64,000 bases of DNA, from positions 2,544,001-2,608,000 of the forward strand of contig JAQFVV010012496.1 in NCBI GenBank assembly GCA_028023455.1, written 5' to 3'. The position numbers and the translations under genes were made by a program. Below, in pieces: positions 11,166 through 23,500 of the stretch. Below the pieces are notes generated by a model. It did not search any database. It had not been told where the DNA came from and worked only from the letters and a program-made list of their open reading frames with translations. Numbering within the stretch: the first letter of the stretch is position 1; the number at the start of each line of letters is the position of its first letter. This DNA comes from Epiperipatus broadwayi. Lineage: Eukaryota; Onychophora; Udeonychophora; Euonychophora; Peripatidae.

Positions 11166-11440
11166 TCTATGGAGTCTGTCTTTTGGATATTACATTCCTG
11201 TCTTTCCCATTTATACCATTACAATAAATTATACTTGTATTCAAATATTAACGATCAGATTGTTAATTTTGGCAAATGGAATATAATATCTCAATTATCT
11301 AAATAAATGTTCTAGATTACATTTGCTATCGGTTAAATAAAGATTTTCTTATGCAGTCTGTATATGCAATTTGAAATTAAATGAAAGCTTCGCCTCCTGA
11401 ATATCAATGCTAATAAAAGTGTATTTCTAATTTATTTTAG

Positions 11441-11591
11441 TTGGGATGAAATAGCGCAATATGATCTTCCAGCCATGGTTAATACTATATTGAATATTAC
11501 TGGCCAGAAGGAATTAGATTATATTGGCCATTCTCAGGGAACTTTGATTGGTTTCGCTCATTTTTCTGAAAATAAAACGACCAGTCAAAAA
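11441..11591 (+). CDS. Acid lipase exon carrying the catalytic serine
   Basis: The acceptor TTTATTTTAG ends at 11440 and the donor GTAAGT starts at 11592. The exon begins with the third base of a split codon and ends between codons. It encodes 50 residues, [12 protein letters not shown] to TTSQK, including GHSQG. The following intron is 9663 bp and contains LINE fragments, a Penelope relic and a full gypsy-type element. Confidence 0.93.
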
Positions 11592-14500
11592 GTAAGTTAT
11601 TTAATTATAATAAATATAAAACAAATAACGTGTAATGTAGGATTTATTGTTTTACCATGAATCTGGAAACCTTAGCTGCCACCATATTTGATTTTAAATG
11701 GAAAGTAAAATAAAATAGATTTTAATCCTCTCACAGAGGATTAAATATAATGGAAATGAGATTTAAAATGTAGGCCTAATTGCATATAGTTAGCCTCCAG
11801 TTTGAATACAGTTTGATGCAAAACTAAATTATTTTTAGCATAATAAATATTTAAATAGAGGGATTTGAACTCAGTATTTTTCAGCCTATTCATCCATTCT
11901 ATTTCAAGCAACCAAAATAAAACAGTTGTTCTGTCTAAAGGCCAAAGTTAAGATTCCTTCAGGTGGCTTCCCTCAAGTGCTAAAAGTTTTGTATAGTGGT
12001 TAAAGTATTGCAATCCGTTTCTAAATTTATTACTCATTTTTCATGTTACACAACTAAAATAATCTCACACAAAGCATTTAATTAATCTTTTCCTTAAATC
12101 TCTTAATTATAAATAGTGGTCAAAGTATGCAATCTGTTTCTAATTTTATTATTCATTGTCCACGTTTCGCAACCATACAATAATACACTCTACACAAAGC
12201 ATTTAATTAATCTTTTCTTTAATTATCTTAAATATAAGTTTATATGGAGGAATTAAATAATATTCATTCTAGGATTTAATTCTTGTAAACTCATCGAGTT
12301 ATTATGAAAAGGTGATAATTAAAGTTCAAAAGTTTTAAATGCGCTTAGAAAGCTTTCGGCAGATCAATGCCAGAATCGAGTGCTTTAAAGTTTAGCAGTT
12401 AGAAGTATGCCTTCATATATGGACGATATGTAAATGCAGTATTTAAATGTGCTATTATTATTTTTTTGATAATGGAACGTATATGTCATTGTTGAGAAAT
12501 GGAACATTTAAATGCCGCATTTATTTTTTAAGCCTCATTTACATATTATCCATATATATATATAGGCATGTTTCTAACTATCAAACTTTGAGAAATGGAA
12601 CATTTAAATGCCGCATTTATTTTTTAAGCCTCATTTACATATCCATATATATATATAGGCATGATCCTAACTTTCAAACTTTAACCAGCACTATGATTCT
12701 GGTAGTAATCTGCTGAAATGCTTGCTCGGTGCATTTAAAACTTGTGAACCTTAATTATTACCTCTTCATAATAACCTGATTATAACGAGCTCACAAGAAT
12801 TACGTTATTGGATGAAAAGAGAAATAAATTTTTAGAACATTATGATTTAATAATAGAGTTTAAATTTTATATTTGGGCTGAAAAATTTAATAATTTATAG
12901 CCTAATAAATAATTTTTACCATTTATCCTAGATGGTACCTCAAAATGAGTGCATCCAATTAGTGTAACACATGTAAATTGAATTATAGAATTTGGTTTTG
13001 GGTAAATACCAAACTATGATGAGATACGAGTAAGGACTTGGATCAACTGATGAAGATTGCATCTGCTAAAAATGCATCTTGAGGATTATGTGCCTTTGTC
13101 GTATGTCTTTGTCCATACGTTTTAAGACTGAGTAGAATTCGTAGTTTTATCGTGTGGTTAATTTTTCTGAAATTTAAAAAATGTGATGTTAACTAAGTGT
13201 TTCTATCTTCAAAATATTTGGATTACTGTTTTAAAAACAGAAATTATTAGAACTGTAGCATATTTATTTCTTTGCTTACTGTACAATCTTTATATGGCTT
13301 CACTTACTGTTAGTTGGATCAGTAGGATTATTTTTAAAAGCTTCACATATAATAGCGAGACAGTTGAAGTTGTGAAAGATGATATGTAGGAGGGGACTTT
13401 TTTATTTTTGAAGCTGGAATTCGAAAACCTACAAACTATTGGTGTTATTGTAACCTCTTTTAAAAATTAGGGTGCAAAATTTTACATTTTGCCGTAAGAA
13501 ATTTTTTTGATAAATCTTTGTTCTTTCTTAAATGTCTTTCATGTATACATATAGATTATTATTTCTTTTTTAGTGTTACGATAATAGTCTCTTATGTGAT
13601 AAAGAAATATGAATTTATTGCTTACGTTATACAAAGTGAGACAATTTAATTCCTGGAAGGCACCTTCGTAAAATATACATGTGGAAGTAGCCTTGTGCTT
13701 CTGTACACTGATTAAAATGGCATCCCATTTCTGGAAATACACGTGGAACTCACATTCAGGAATACTTTTGGATATCAGATGTAGTAGAAAAATCGTCATC
13801 TTTTCAGCACAGTTTTTCATTTTAGAAATAATCAAAAATCACAGAGAGTTAAGTCAGATGATTATGCAGGATGGGCTAGTTGCGTAATTGATTTTTTGCC
13901 CAAACATCTCCCACAATGGGTGCACTATGAACCATTTTTATGCTAAAGCATACACGGATAATTATTATCTTCTAAATAGCTAACTAGCTCTAGCAACTTA
14001 AAGTGTAAACACATGTTAGTTTAAACATGTTATTAAGTTCAATGTTGTGATTTCGATACAGTTAGGTCACAGTTGACATCACAAAGCACAATGCCATTCT
14101 GGGAATTAAATTGGCATGCTTCGCAAGCTGTTACTATTTAAACATTAAAACCCTAAAGCTAAACTTGTTATTAAAATAATGAAAATTACCCCAAATTCTC
14201 CACCAAACCAGACTAGCCAAAGAAAAGAAAATTCTTATAGAATTGTATGTAAAAATGGTAATTTGTTTGAAACTAAGAAAATTGCTCGGAGAAGGTATAT
14301 TTTTTTGAATAATGCAAAGGAAATTTATGATAGGAAGACTATTCCTAGGATGGTATATATTATCCCTTGTTTTTTGTAAGATGGGCTAGAATAGTTTGAG
14401 CTTAAATGAAAGAATAAAGTTACATAAAAGTAGGGTTAGAAATAAATATCTTATTTCTGCTTCGTATACCCATGAAAGAGATACAGGTCACACTATTAGT

Positions 14501-17500
14501 TTTGATGAGGCTAAGGTTCCTCTTGTTTGAAAGAAATGAAATAAAAAGAAAAATTAGAGAATCTTTATTATTAAAAATTCATGACTGAAGCAATTGACTT
14601 GCTTCAATGTTGTTTTTATATTAAGGCTTTGTGGTACGTAAATGGGAATCGTGGGTAATTTTAGTATAAATTTGTTATCTTTTAGTCCTTTACACTTGAG
14701 AAATCTGCTTGTAACATTGAAAGTATTGGTTGTGTTTTAGAGTTTGTTTTCTTTGCTAGTCTAATTTTGTGGTGAAATTTGGAATAATTTTCACTGTCAG
14801 TAAAAATTGTCTATGTACAGTTTGTAGTACTAATTATTTTGATTGTACTTATGAATGTGTTCGCTATTTATAATGAATATATTTGTGACTTGCTAGGATG
14901 AAGATATTAATTTATTGATGAGGCTAAATCATATATATGGTATGCTAAAATTTTATGCGGAAGAATGATTTCTTTTTCATCATTTTAGAGATTACAATAA
15001 AGTTAAGAGTGGTGGTCGTGTGATGTTTATTGGCTTAAAGTTAAATATATAAAAGATTTTATACACTTTTATTTAGAGGGAAAGGTTAAATATAACAAAT
15101 GCAACATTTGAGATTCGATGTTGTTGAGAAAAGAAATAAATAGCCCAATCAGATTAATCGAATCACTGTAGTACAGTAATTATTACATGAAGGAAAAAAT
15201 AAATAATCAGACAACAGAGGAAATTTAATTAATATGAGTTAAAACACTAATTAAATTTACAGAGTCGGATTTTCTCCAATAGACTTAATTACTCCAAAAA
15301 ACAAAAGGATTGAAAGTATTATACACTGCAAAATAGCAACACGGGCTCTTCTTTGTTGTCTTCAAGGCAATTATATTACAAGAGTGAAGCAGTGAAAGAA
15401 ACTAGTGGATAACATCTTATAATCTGGATCTTGGTTCCTGAAGATCAATAAGCTGACTAGTGTCAAAACAGATCACCCTGATTTTATTATTATTTTAAAT
15501 GCTTTAAGAGCTATCAGGCTTAAAGAATGGTAATGATAGTAACAGTAAATGTATTGCCTTTAGTATTAATATTAGTGAATAGACTTAATAAGCAAAAGAA
15601 CTTATATTCCTAATTAACTGCTGATTGGATTATATAAATTAGAATCACGTTTTGATTCATTTATCTAGACTATATATATATAAATTGAAATCTATGTTCT
15701 TTGTGACCTCAAGAAAATAATATTCCATACTAAATGTGTTATTCGTATACTCTGGGGATTAGTAAGCTAAGACCTAGCACAACTTGGTGCAGTCATTTAG
15801 TTCACACCTGACTTAGACAGATAATTGGCAGTTTGAAAGTTCAAATTAGTTCTGATGGATTTAAAAATTGTCATCATTTGGGAAAACTTTTATTGGCAAA
15901 TTTGATGTGGATAATGCCGCCTAATGGTTGTTGTATTTAATCCAAGATCAAAAATTTTTTCACACTTAAACAGAATAGAGGACAATAAGCAAAAACTCAT
16001 AGCATTGTTATGTTTCTCTGATAAGTTATTGAGATAATTAGTAAGTTTCATGACCCTCTCATAACAGATAATGTAGCATATGAGGGATTAATATATATAT
16101 ATTAGCTCTTGTTCAAACCGCGTTATATAGCTCGCTTACATTTAAGGAATATAAAACAGTTCAAGTATGAAACAATAAAAGAGTGTAATTCAACCCTGAA
16201 GAAGCTAGTGAGAGATTGCGGGTATGGGGAGTTTGTCGAAGAAATGGTTATGGATCAATTACTCTGTGGCATGTCTGATGACAGGCTCAGACAACAATTA
16301 TTAAGAGAGTGATTTAACATGAAATTGCTGTAAAGAAAAGAATAGCTTACGAGTTAATTTTAGAAAAAGTTCATGCTCTTAAAGCTGTAGATAATGGTTA
16401 GTTTTTAAGATGGATAAAAAATGTATTAATCTGCCAAAACCTCAATATGAAAAGGGAAGTAAAGTTACATGCTTCTGCTGTGGAAAAATAGGCATAGAAC
16501 AAAAGATTGTCAGTGGGAACAGGAAACATGTTTTCAGGGTGGGTGGAAGTAAGGGGCATTTGCGAACAAAGAAAGCTAAAAGAAAACGCAGAAAAATAGG
16601 GGTGGTAAGCCCTTTAATACTCAAATTATAAAAAACATGGAAGTTGAGGAATCACAGCAATTCATGATTTGTGGAATTGCAATGGAGGTAGATAGTGGAT
16701 CAGGGATAGCTATAATGTCCGAAGTAGATTGGAGCGCTAAACAGAGCAAAACTCTCCATACAGTATGTGATCATGTGATGCTTAATAGATTGGAGCGCAT
16801 TATCAGCTGCAGACACTAACATTAAAATTGAACAAACAGATGTTAAGACTCAAAATGTGAATGAAATTGTGCTGAAATTATTGGGGTGAGTAAAAGCTCC
16901 AATTAGATAAAGCAAGAAAATAATTAAATTACTACTGTATATAGTAAGAGGGAAAATTAGTCCTATAATAAGAAAGGAATGGTTTATGTGAAAGGAATCA
17001 AGTGAGTATTGTTAAAAAAAAAATTCTTAAAATCAGAAATTCAAAATAAATATCCAGATTTATTTAGTGAGGAATTGAGTATAATATCAATGGGTTCAGG
17101 AAGGATTAACTCACATCCAGCTGTGTGTAAACCATGAAAAATCCATAACAAAAGTCGAGTAGAAAATTCAAGGATCTGTCAATAAGGGCATACCGACGTT
17201 AATAGAAACATCAGATTGGCCACACCTATAGCCATAATAACAAAAACCAATGGTTAAATAAAAATATATGGGGATTATAGGGTAACAGTAAATAAATAGT
17301 TAAATAAGGGTGCATATCAAGTACCTAATGTGAGAGAGGTATTGGCTAGTCTGCAAAATGCATATTTTGCGAAACTGGAGTTAAAATTCCGCTTTTCACC
17401 AAATACCAGTGATGGACAAGTCAGTGGAAATATTAACTCTAACAACCTCTGCGGGTTTATTTAAATGCAATCAGTTATCGTTCAGTATTTCAACAGTGCC

Positions 17501-20500
17501 GAATATATTTCAAGCAAAAATTAATTCTTTCTTACAGAGATTAGATGACCTAATACTTTGCTTTGATGACATACTTATAACAGCATGCTCAGAAGAGATG
17601 CTTCATCAACAGCTTTTTAAGATATGTGAGAAATTGCAACAATTTTGAGTCAAATTAAATGCTTACAAAAGTATTTGGAACAAAGGAATTAATATTTCTA
17701 GGGTACATAGTCTCCTAAAAGGGTAAGCAACCATCACTCGAGCAAAGGAAAGCCATGCAAAATGCCGTTAAACCAAGAAATGTTAAAGAACTCCAGACAT
17801 TTCTAGGTTTGATAAACTATTTTAAACCCTTTTTACATAATAAAGGTAAAGTAGCGAACCATCTTTATGAATTGTTAAAGAAAAATCAAAAAGTGGCAGT
17901 GTTTAAAAATACATGATGAAGCTTTTACACAAACTAAACCCATGCTGTTTTCTGACAAAATTACTGGTTCGTGGTTCGTTTTGATAATAATCTCGAAGTG
18001 CACTTAATGACAGATGCTTCAGGATGGAGTGGGGGTGGGGTTGATGCTATTCTTGTTATAATGGTGAATGACTCATAGTCTATGCATCAACGACGCTTTC
18101 TAAAGCTGAGAAAAACTATAGCCAGATTGACAAATAAACCTTGGCTATTATGTTTGGCTTAAAGAAATTTCACCAATATATTGGTAGATTTTTTCACATA
18201 GTAACCAAAAACAAGCAGTTATTACGAATATTAGCAATCATTAAGCAAGCATCTGATCATTTGAGTCCACATATGTTACAGTGGAGAAATATATTGGCAT
18301 CATATGATTATCAGCTGCCATATAAGAAAGGAAAAGAGATTCCACACATCGATGCTTTGAACCCCAGAGTATATGTCCTACAGTCAGAAAATCCTAAACA
18401 GCAAAACAGTAGTCAGAAAATCCTAAACAGCAAAACAGTAGCAAAACGGACAAAGGCTGATAAAGAGTACCAGCTGCTGATGGGCTGAATTAAAAATGGC
18501 TGGCCACCTAAAAAACCACAATAGCTTGTACCTACTTTTTAGACAAATTGGGTTAAGTTATCAGTCAGTATAAGAATTGTGTGTTAATGGATGACAGGGT
18601 AGTAATACTAACAGAGAGTAGGGAAGAAGTTTTAAGACTATTGCACGAAGGCCATCCAGGAGTTGTGCATGCAAAAGTTTTAGTGTATAGCTACATCTGT
18701 GGCCAAAGATAACTGTTGACATTGAAAATGACATTAATAAATGCACAGCTTGTCAGTCCTTGGCCTAAAGCAACTAAATCATGGAGGAGACTTCATATGG
18801 ACCGTGCAGATCCAATCAATGGGGAAATACTTTTCATACTCACAGGTGCTTACTCTAAATGTGCGGAGTATTGCACCGTGAAAATACAATTGCAAATGAA
18901 ACTATACAAAGTTTAAATGCAGTTTTTTTATACCATGGATTACCAGAAATATACTGGATTTACTGTTCAAGAAATGGAAGATTTCTTCTAAAATAAAGGA
19001 AACAAACATATTTATGCATGTCCGTAACATCCTGAATCGAATGGCATGGTTGAGAAAACCGTTGAACAAATTAAAAGGGCTCTGAGAAAGATTAAAAAAC
19101 ATGCAAGAAGCTTTATATGATGCTATGCTGCATCAATATTCCATGCCATAGATAGTTACAGGTACATCTCCAGCTGGGTTGCTGATATGCAGGAAATTGT
19201 ATATAAAACTAGCAATGTTACTTCCAAAAATGGACGTACCTTTCAGTATGATAATGAAGACAACATATATGAAATAGATGATAACGTTTGGGTAGGCGAT
19301 CTGGTCAAAGAGAAATAGATTGAAAACATAATCATCATCAAACTCGCCAAACAAATAGTAACCATTCAAATACAGAAAGTCATAGAAGACATCCAGTTTC
19401 CAGTGGCACTATTAACTGATAGAGAGGAAATGACTAAAACCTGTGAAAAAAAGGAATAGTTGATGCAGCATCGAAGAAATTCAAGAGAAGTAACAGACTC
19501 AAAATGTAATGAAGCTGTAGCGGTAATAGAAATGCTAAATAAGGAACCCACGGAACCATCAGGAGAACATAAATTACCCAGGCACCAACGTAAAAGAGAA
19601 AGGCCTAAAAAATTATGAGATGTATAAAACGTATTAACCAGTTTTCTGAAATAAGTGGAGGATTGTTGAAATATATGTATTTTAATAAGTTGTGAAATTA
19701 ATTTACAGAGATGAAACACATAGATAAATAATAAGTAGCTGGCATCATATTAATCGAATTGCTGTAATATAAAATATTTAATTAAAACGTATTGTGTACA
19801 GTAATTATTATCTGAAGGAAAAAAATAAATAATCGGATAATCGAAGAAATTTAATCAGTTTGAGTAAATCAAAGGCAAAATAGAACTGATAATACATTCG
19901 CCACCTGGATTTTCTCCAGTGAGTTTAATTACTAAAAAACAAATCGTCTGAAAGTATATAAACTGTGGGAAAAAGCAACATGGGCTCTTCTTCATCATTT
20001 TCAAGGCAACTGTGTCATATGAGTGGGGCAGCAGAAGAAACCAGTGGGGAACGTCTTATTTCCAGGATCTTGGCTTCTGAAAATCAATAAGCCAACTAGT
20101 GTCAAATCAGATCACCCAATTTTATTATTATTTTAAATGCATTAAGGGCCGCCAGGCTTAAAGAATGGTAGTGATGGTAGAGATAAAATATACTGCCTTT
20201 AGTATTACTATTAATGAATAGACCTAATAAGTAAAATGACATTCATAATTAATTGTGATCAAGTTATATAAACTAGAATAGTGTTTTGATTCATGTACTG
20301 AGACTATATATACTTTATATATTAACATGTATATTAAATTGTATAAATTGCAGTCTGAGTTGCTGTGTTTTTTGTGTTCTCAAGAAAATAATATTCCGTA
20401 CTGAATTTGTTATTCGTATTCCATAATGAAACTTTTAACAAACATTGACAATCAGGTGATGGTGAAATGAATATTATTTTATTTTGGAGAATTACAAAAT

Positions 20501-23500
20501 AATTGAAGAGTTGTAATACAATTAAGTCAAAGTTGTGTGTGCATACACTAATAATCCCTTATCTTGTACACACATATAAAACCAAGTGAGCTATGTGCTA
20601 AGAAATTAAAGGAAATAACTATTCATTTTGTTTAATATAAAGTGTTTTACATATATATAGTTCACAATAACTCCCCTCATATGCACTTTAATGCAAAAAA
20701 AATTTAAATATAATTCCTTTATTTTCCTAACAGTTTCGACTGTCCTGCAGTCTTCATCAGAGTGTTCTTAATCTCCTTTACCTTTTAAAATAACTGAAAT
20801 TCCTTTATTTTCCTGACAGTTGTCCTGCAGTCTTCATCAGAGACTTTTTTCAAATTTCAGTTATTTTAAATGGTAGAGGAGATTAAGAACACTGATGAAG
20901 ACTGCAGGGCAGTCGAAACTGTTGGGAAAATAAAGGAATTATATTTTTTAAAAATTTTGCTTTAAAGTGTATATGAGAGGAGTTATTATTGGAAGCAATG
21001 CAAAGAAAGTAAAGGGGAGGAATAAGAATATACTTCTAAAGTGTTTTACCACAGTACATTTAATGTATTCATGTTCTCTCAGATACATTGTTTTGTTAGA
21101 AAAAGGATAGATTATTGCAATGTATTATACACATTAAAAAATTATAGAAATCTTTAGCGTGAATTTTTATTGAAAAATTGTTTTCTAAAGATTGCGATTG
21201 AAAAATGATTAAATTTTTGTATATTTGTTTCGTTTATCTTTCATAAAATTTTAGATTAAAAAGTTCATAGCGCTGGCTCCAGTCAGAACACTTGGTCATA
21301 TAAGAAGTCCACTTCGGTATTTAGCACCATTTTCTTATGATTTTGAGGTAAATATACACAAATTACTTAATCTGCTCTAGATTTAGTATTTCTATTATCA
21401 GCATTAAGTTCTCAAAAAGATTGAATTGTAATTTTGATCATTTTTATATACATATATAAACAAAATATTATTATGGAACACTGACATATGCATAAAAAAA
21501 ATGAACAATTATGTAGAATAAAATCTGATTATTAATTTAATTTATATCGTGAAAATGATTGTGTCCAGAAAACTTATCATCTACATTTCTGCATGAATTT
21601 GGGTGGTGAAAATTAAATATTTTTTTTTGTTTGTAGGTTAAAATATTGCATTTTACCATTCATTTATTTATCAGATATTTATATTTTCAGCACTAATAAA
21701 TATTATATGTAATGTAATGATGTGTAGTTGATAGATAATGATTATGATAAGGTGTCATGTTAAGCACTCAAATATATGTAACAGTATGAGGTGAAATATA
21801 TATATGATCATAAGTTGACATTCCAATTAACATATCTACCAATATTAGGGTACATCTAAATACCTGAAAACAGTTGATGTGTCATCTGATGTACCTGAAA
21901 TGTTGGTGCGTAACCAAGGTCATCATATTTTTATGGGACACAATTCAGATACCCTCATGTTAGATAACAGCAGATTTATATATGAAAATTTATATGGTGA
22001 CTTCCAGTGTTTTCTTTTCTTTCTAGCATAACTTTATTTATTTTATGAGTGGGTGACCATATCTCGATGGACTAACTGCACCATATCTTGATTTTTCTTG
22101 CAACGCCAATCTTTAGACCATAACTCTCAGATTATAATAACCAAACATTTTTACACAAAGAGTATTGATCCAATATGAAATATATTTTAAATAATAAAAA
22201 TTGTACTCAATGTATGAATTTAATTTAACAGTCATGTAATAATATTATAATAAATACCCAGTTGTTAACCTATATTGGTGTTAGTTAACCATATATTCAT
22301 AATTACATGTATCATCAGGCAACTGAGAAGAAAGACCATGGTGTTTCTTGATCTTAAACTCGGAGCTAAAAAGCCATTGAACTCACCTTGCTGGCTAATG
22401 CGTGTTGGTGAGCAGCCCATCCATGTTCGTATACTATATGAATAATCACACAGTAATAACAGCTGCAACGACAAGAATGTATGGAGTGGACATTAGGAAT
22501 TTGCCCTGCTCGGTCCCTTTAAAGCCTCCAAGAGGAATCAAAGAGATCACATGTGAGATGGATGGCTGAAATAAGAAAGTGTGCAGGGGTGATGTGGAGA
22601 AGAGAAGCTAAAGATCGGAAAAGATGGTTTGAACTTAGAGAGACCTTCATCCTGCAATGGATTGATAATGGTTGATGATGATGATGTGTATCATTCTGAA
22701 TAACAAATTACTAGGAGTAGAGAAATAGTTAAATTTTCTTTTAAATTTACTTTATTATATTAAGTCATTGTATAGTTGCTTTATCAATTAGCAATATTGT
22801 TCCATCTTAATTTACATGTCGAAACAATATATGTTTTCCACAAACAGTTTTAAAGATAATTTAAAAGTGTTAAAAGTAGAGATAAAATATGTTTTATATT
22901 TGTAGTCTATGACTTTCATAAGAAGTTTTCCAATTTAATATATTCTTTACCGTCAATCCTCTCTATGGTTTTGTTTTTCTTTTCTGAAGGTTGTCTTCTC
23001 GATATTCGACGTCTTATTATAAGCAATATATTTCAGACAGATTAATTATTATCCAAACTCACGATTTAGTTGGCAATAACAATTATTTTTCTTAGATATT
23101 CAGGAGTTTGGCCATTTGTCTTTTCTTCATGCCAACTATAAGATTATATGATTGAAAGAAGATCACAATTCAAAAAGGGAATGGCTGTTAGACCATCATT
23201 TTGATACTTTTATTCAAAAATGGTGAGGTCTAGCATGCTTTTAAATACAGAAGTATTATAATAATAGTTACTATTCAAACTCTTGACAAAGACGGTCCAA
23301 TAAACCTCTCCAAGTTTTATCCCTGGCTTTTTCATTCTATAACTTCAGGTTAGTGTATGCATATACTAACCTGTTTTATGTGCTATTACTAACAGTTGAA
23401 TGTATTTGTAATATTTAAATAAAGTTACATTTTTTTAAAGACATTCAATACACATTTTAGATGGTGGAAATAGTTCAATATAAGAATACAACTAGATCAC

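Larger units (their letters stand above)
15122..20423 (+). mobile_element. Decayed Ty3/gypsy-type LTR retrotransposon with both LTRs
   Basis: A 5.3-kb element lies inside the first visible lipase intron, in the same orientation as the gene. Two long direct repeats (15122-15752 and 19664-20423) flank a broken gag-pol region. The order protease, reverse transcriptase, RNase H, integrase marks it as Ty3/gypsy-type. The 3' LTR starts TGTTGAAA directly after the purine-rich tract AAGTGGAGGAT. The LTRs differ at many sites, and the 5' copy lacks about 60 bp near its start, so the insertion is old. No clear target-site duplication was found. Confidence 0.85.

Noticed and set aside
13539-13887. Overlapping 98- and 68-codon frames on opposite strands
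   Set aside because: No recognisable domain or splice signals; probably chance in a less AT-rich patch.
20888-20925. CTGATGAAGACTGC...GCAGTCGAAAC as a true hammerhead
   Set aside because: Helix II is perfect, but an extra A follows the first core box and no complementary helix I strands or cleavage site could be found.
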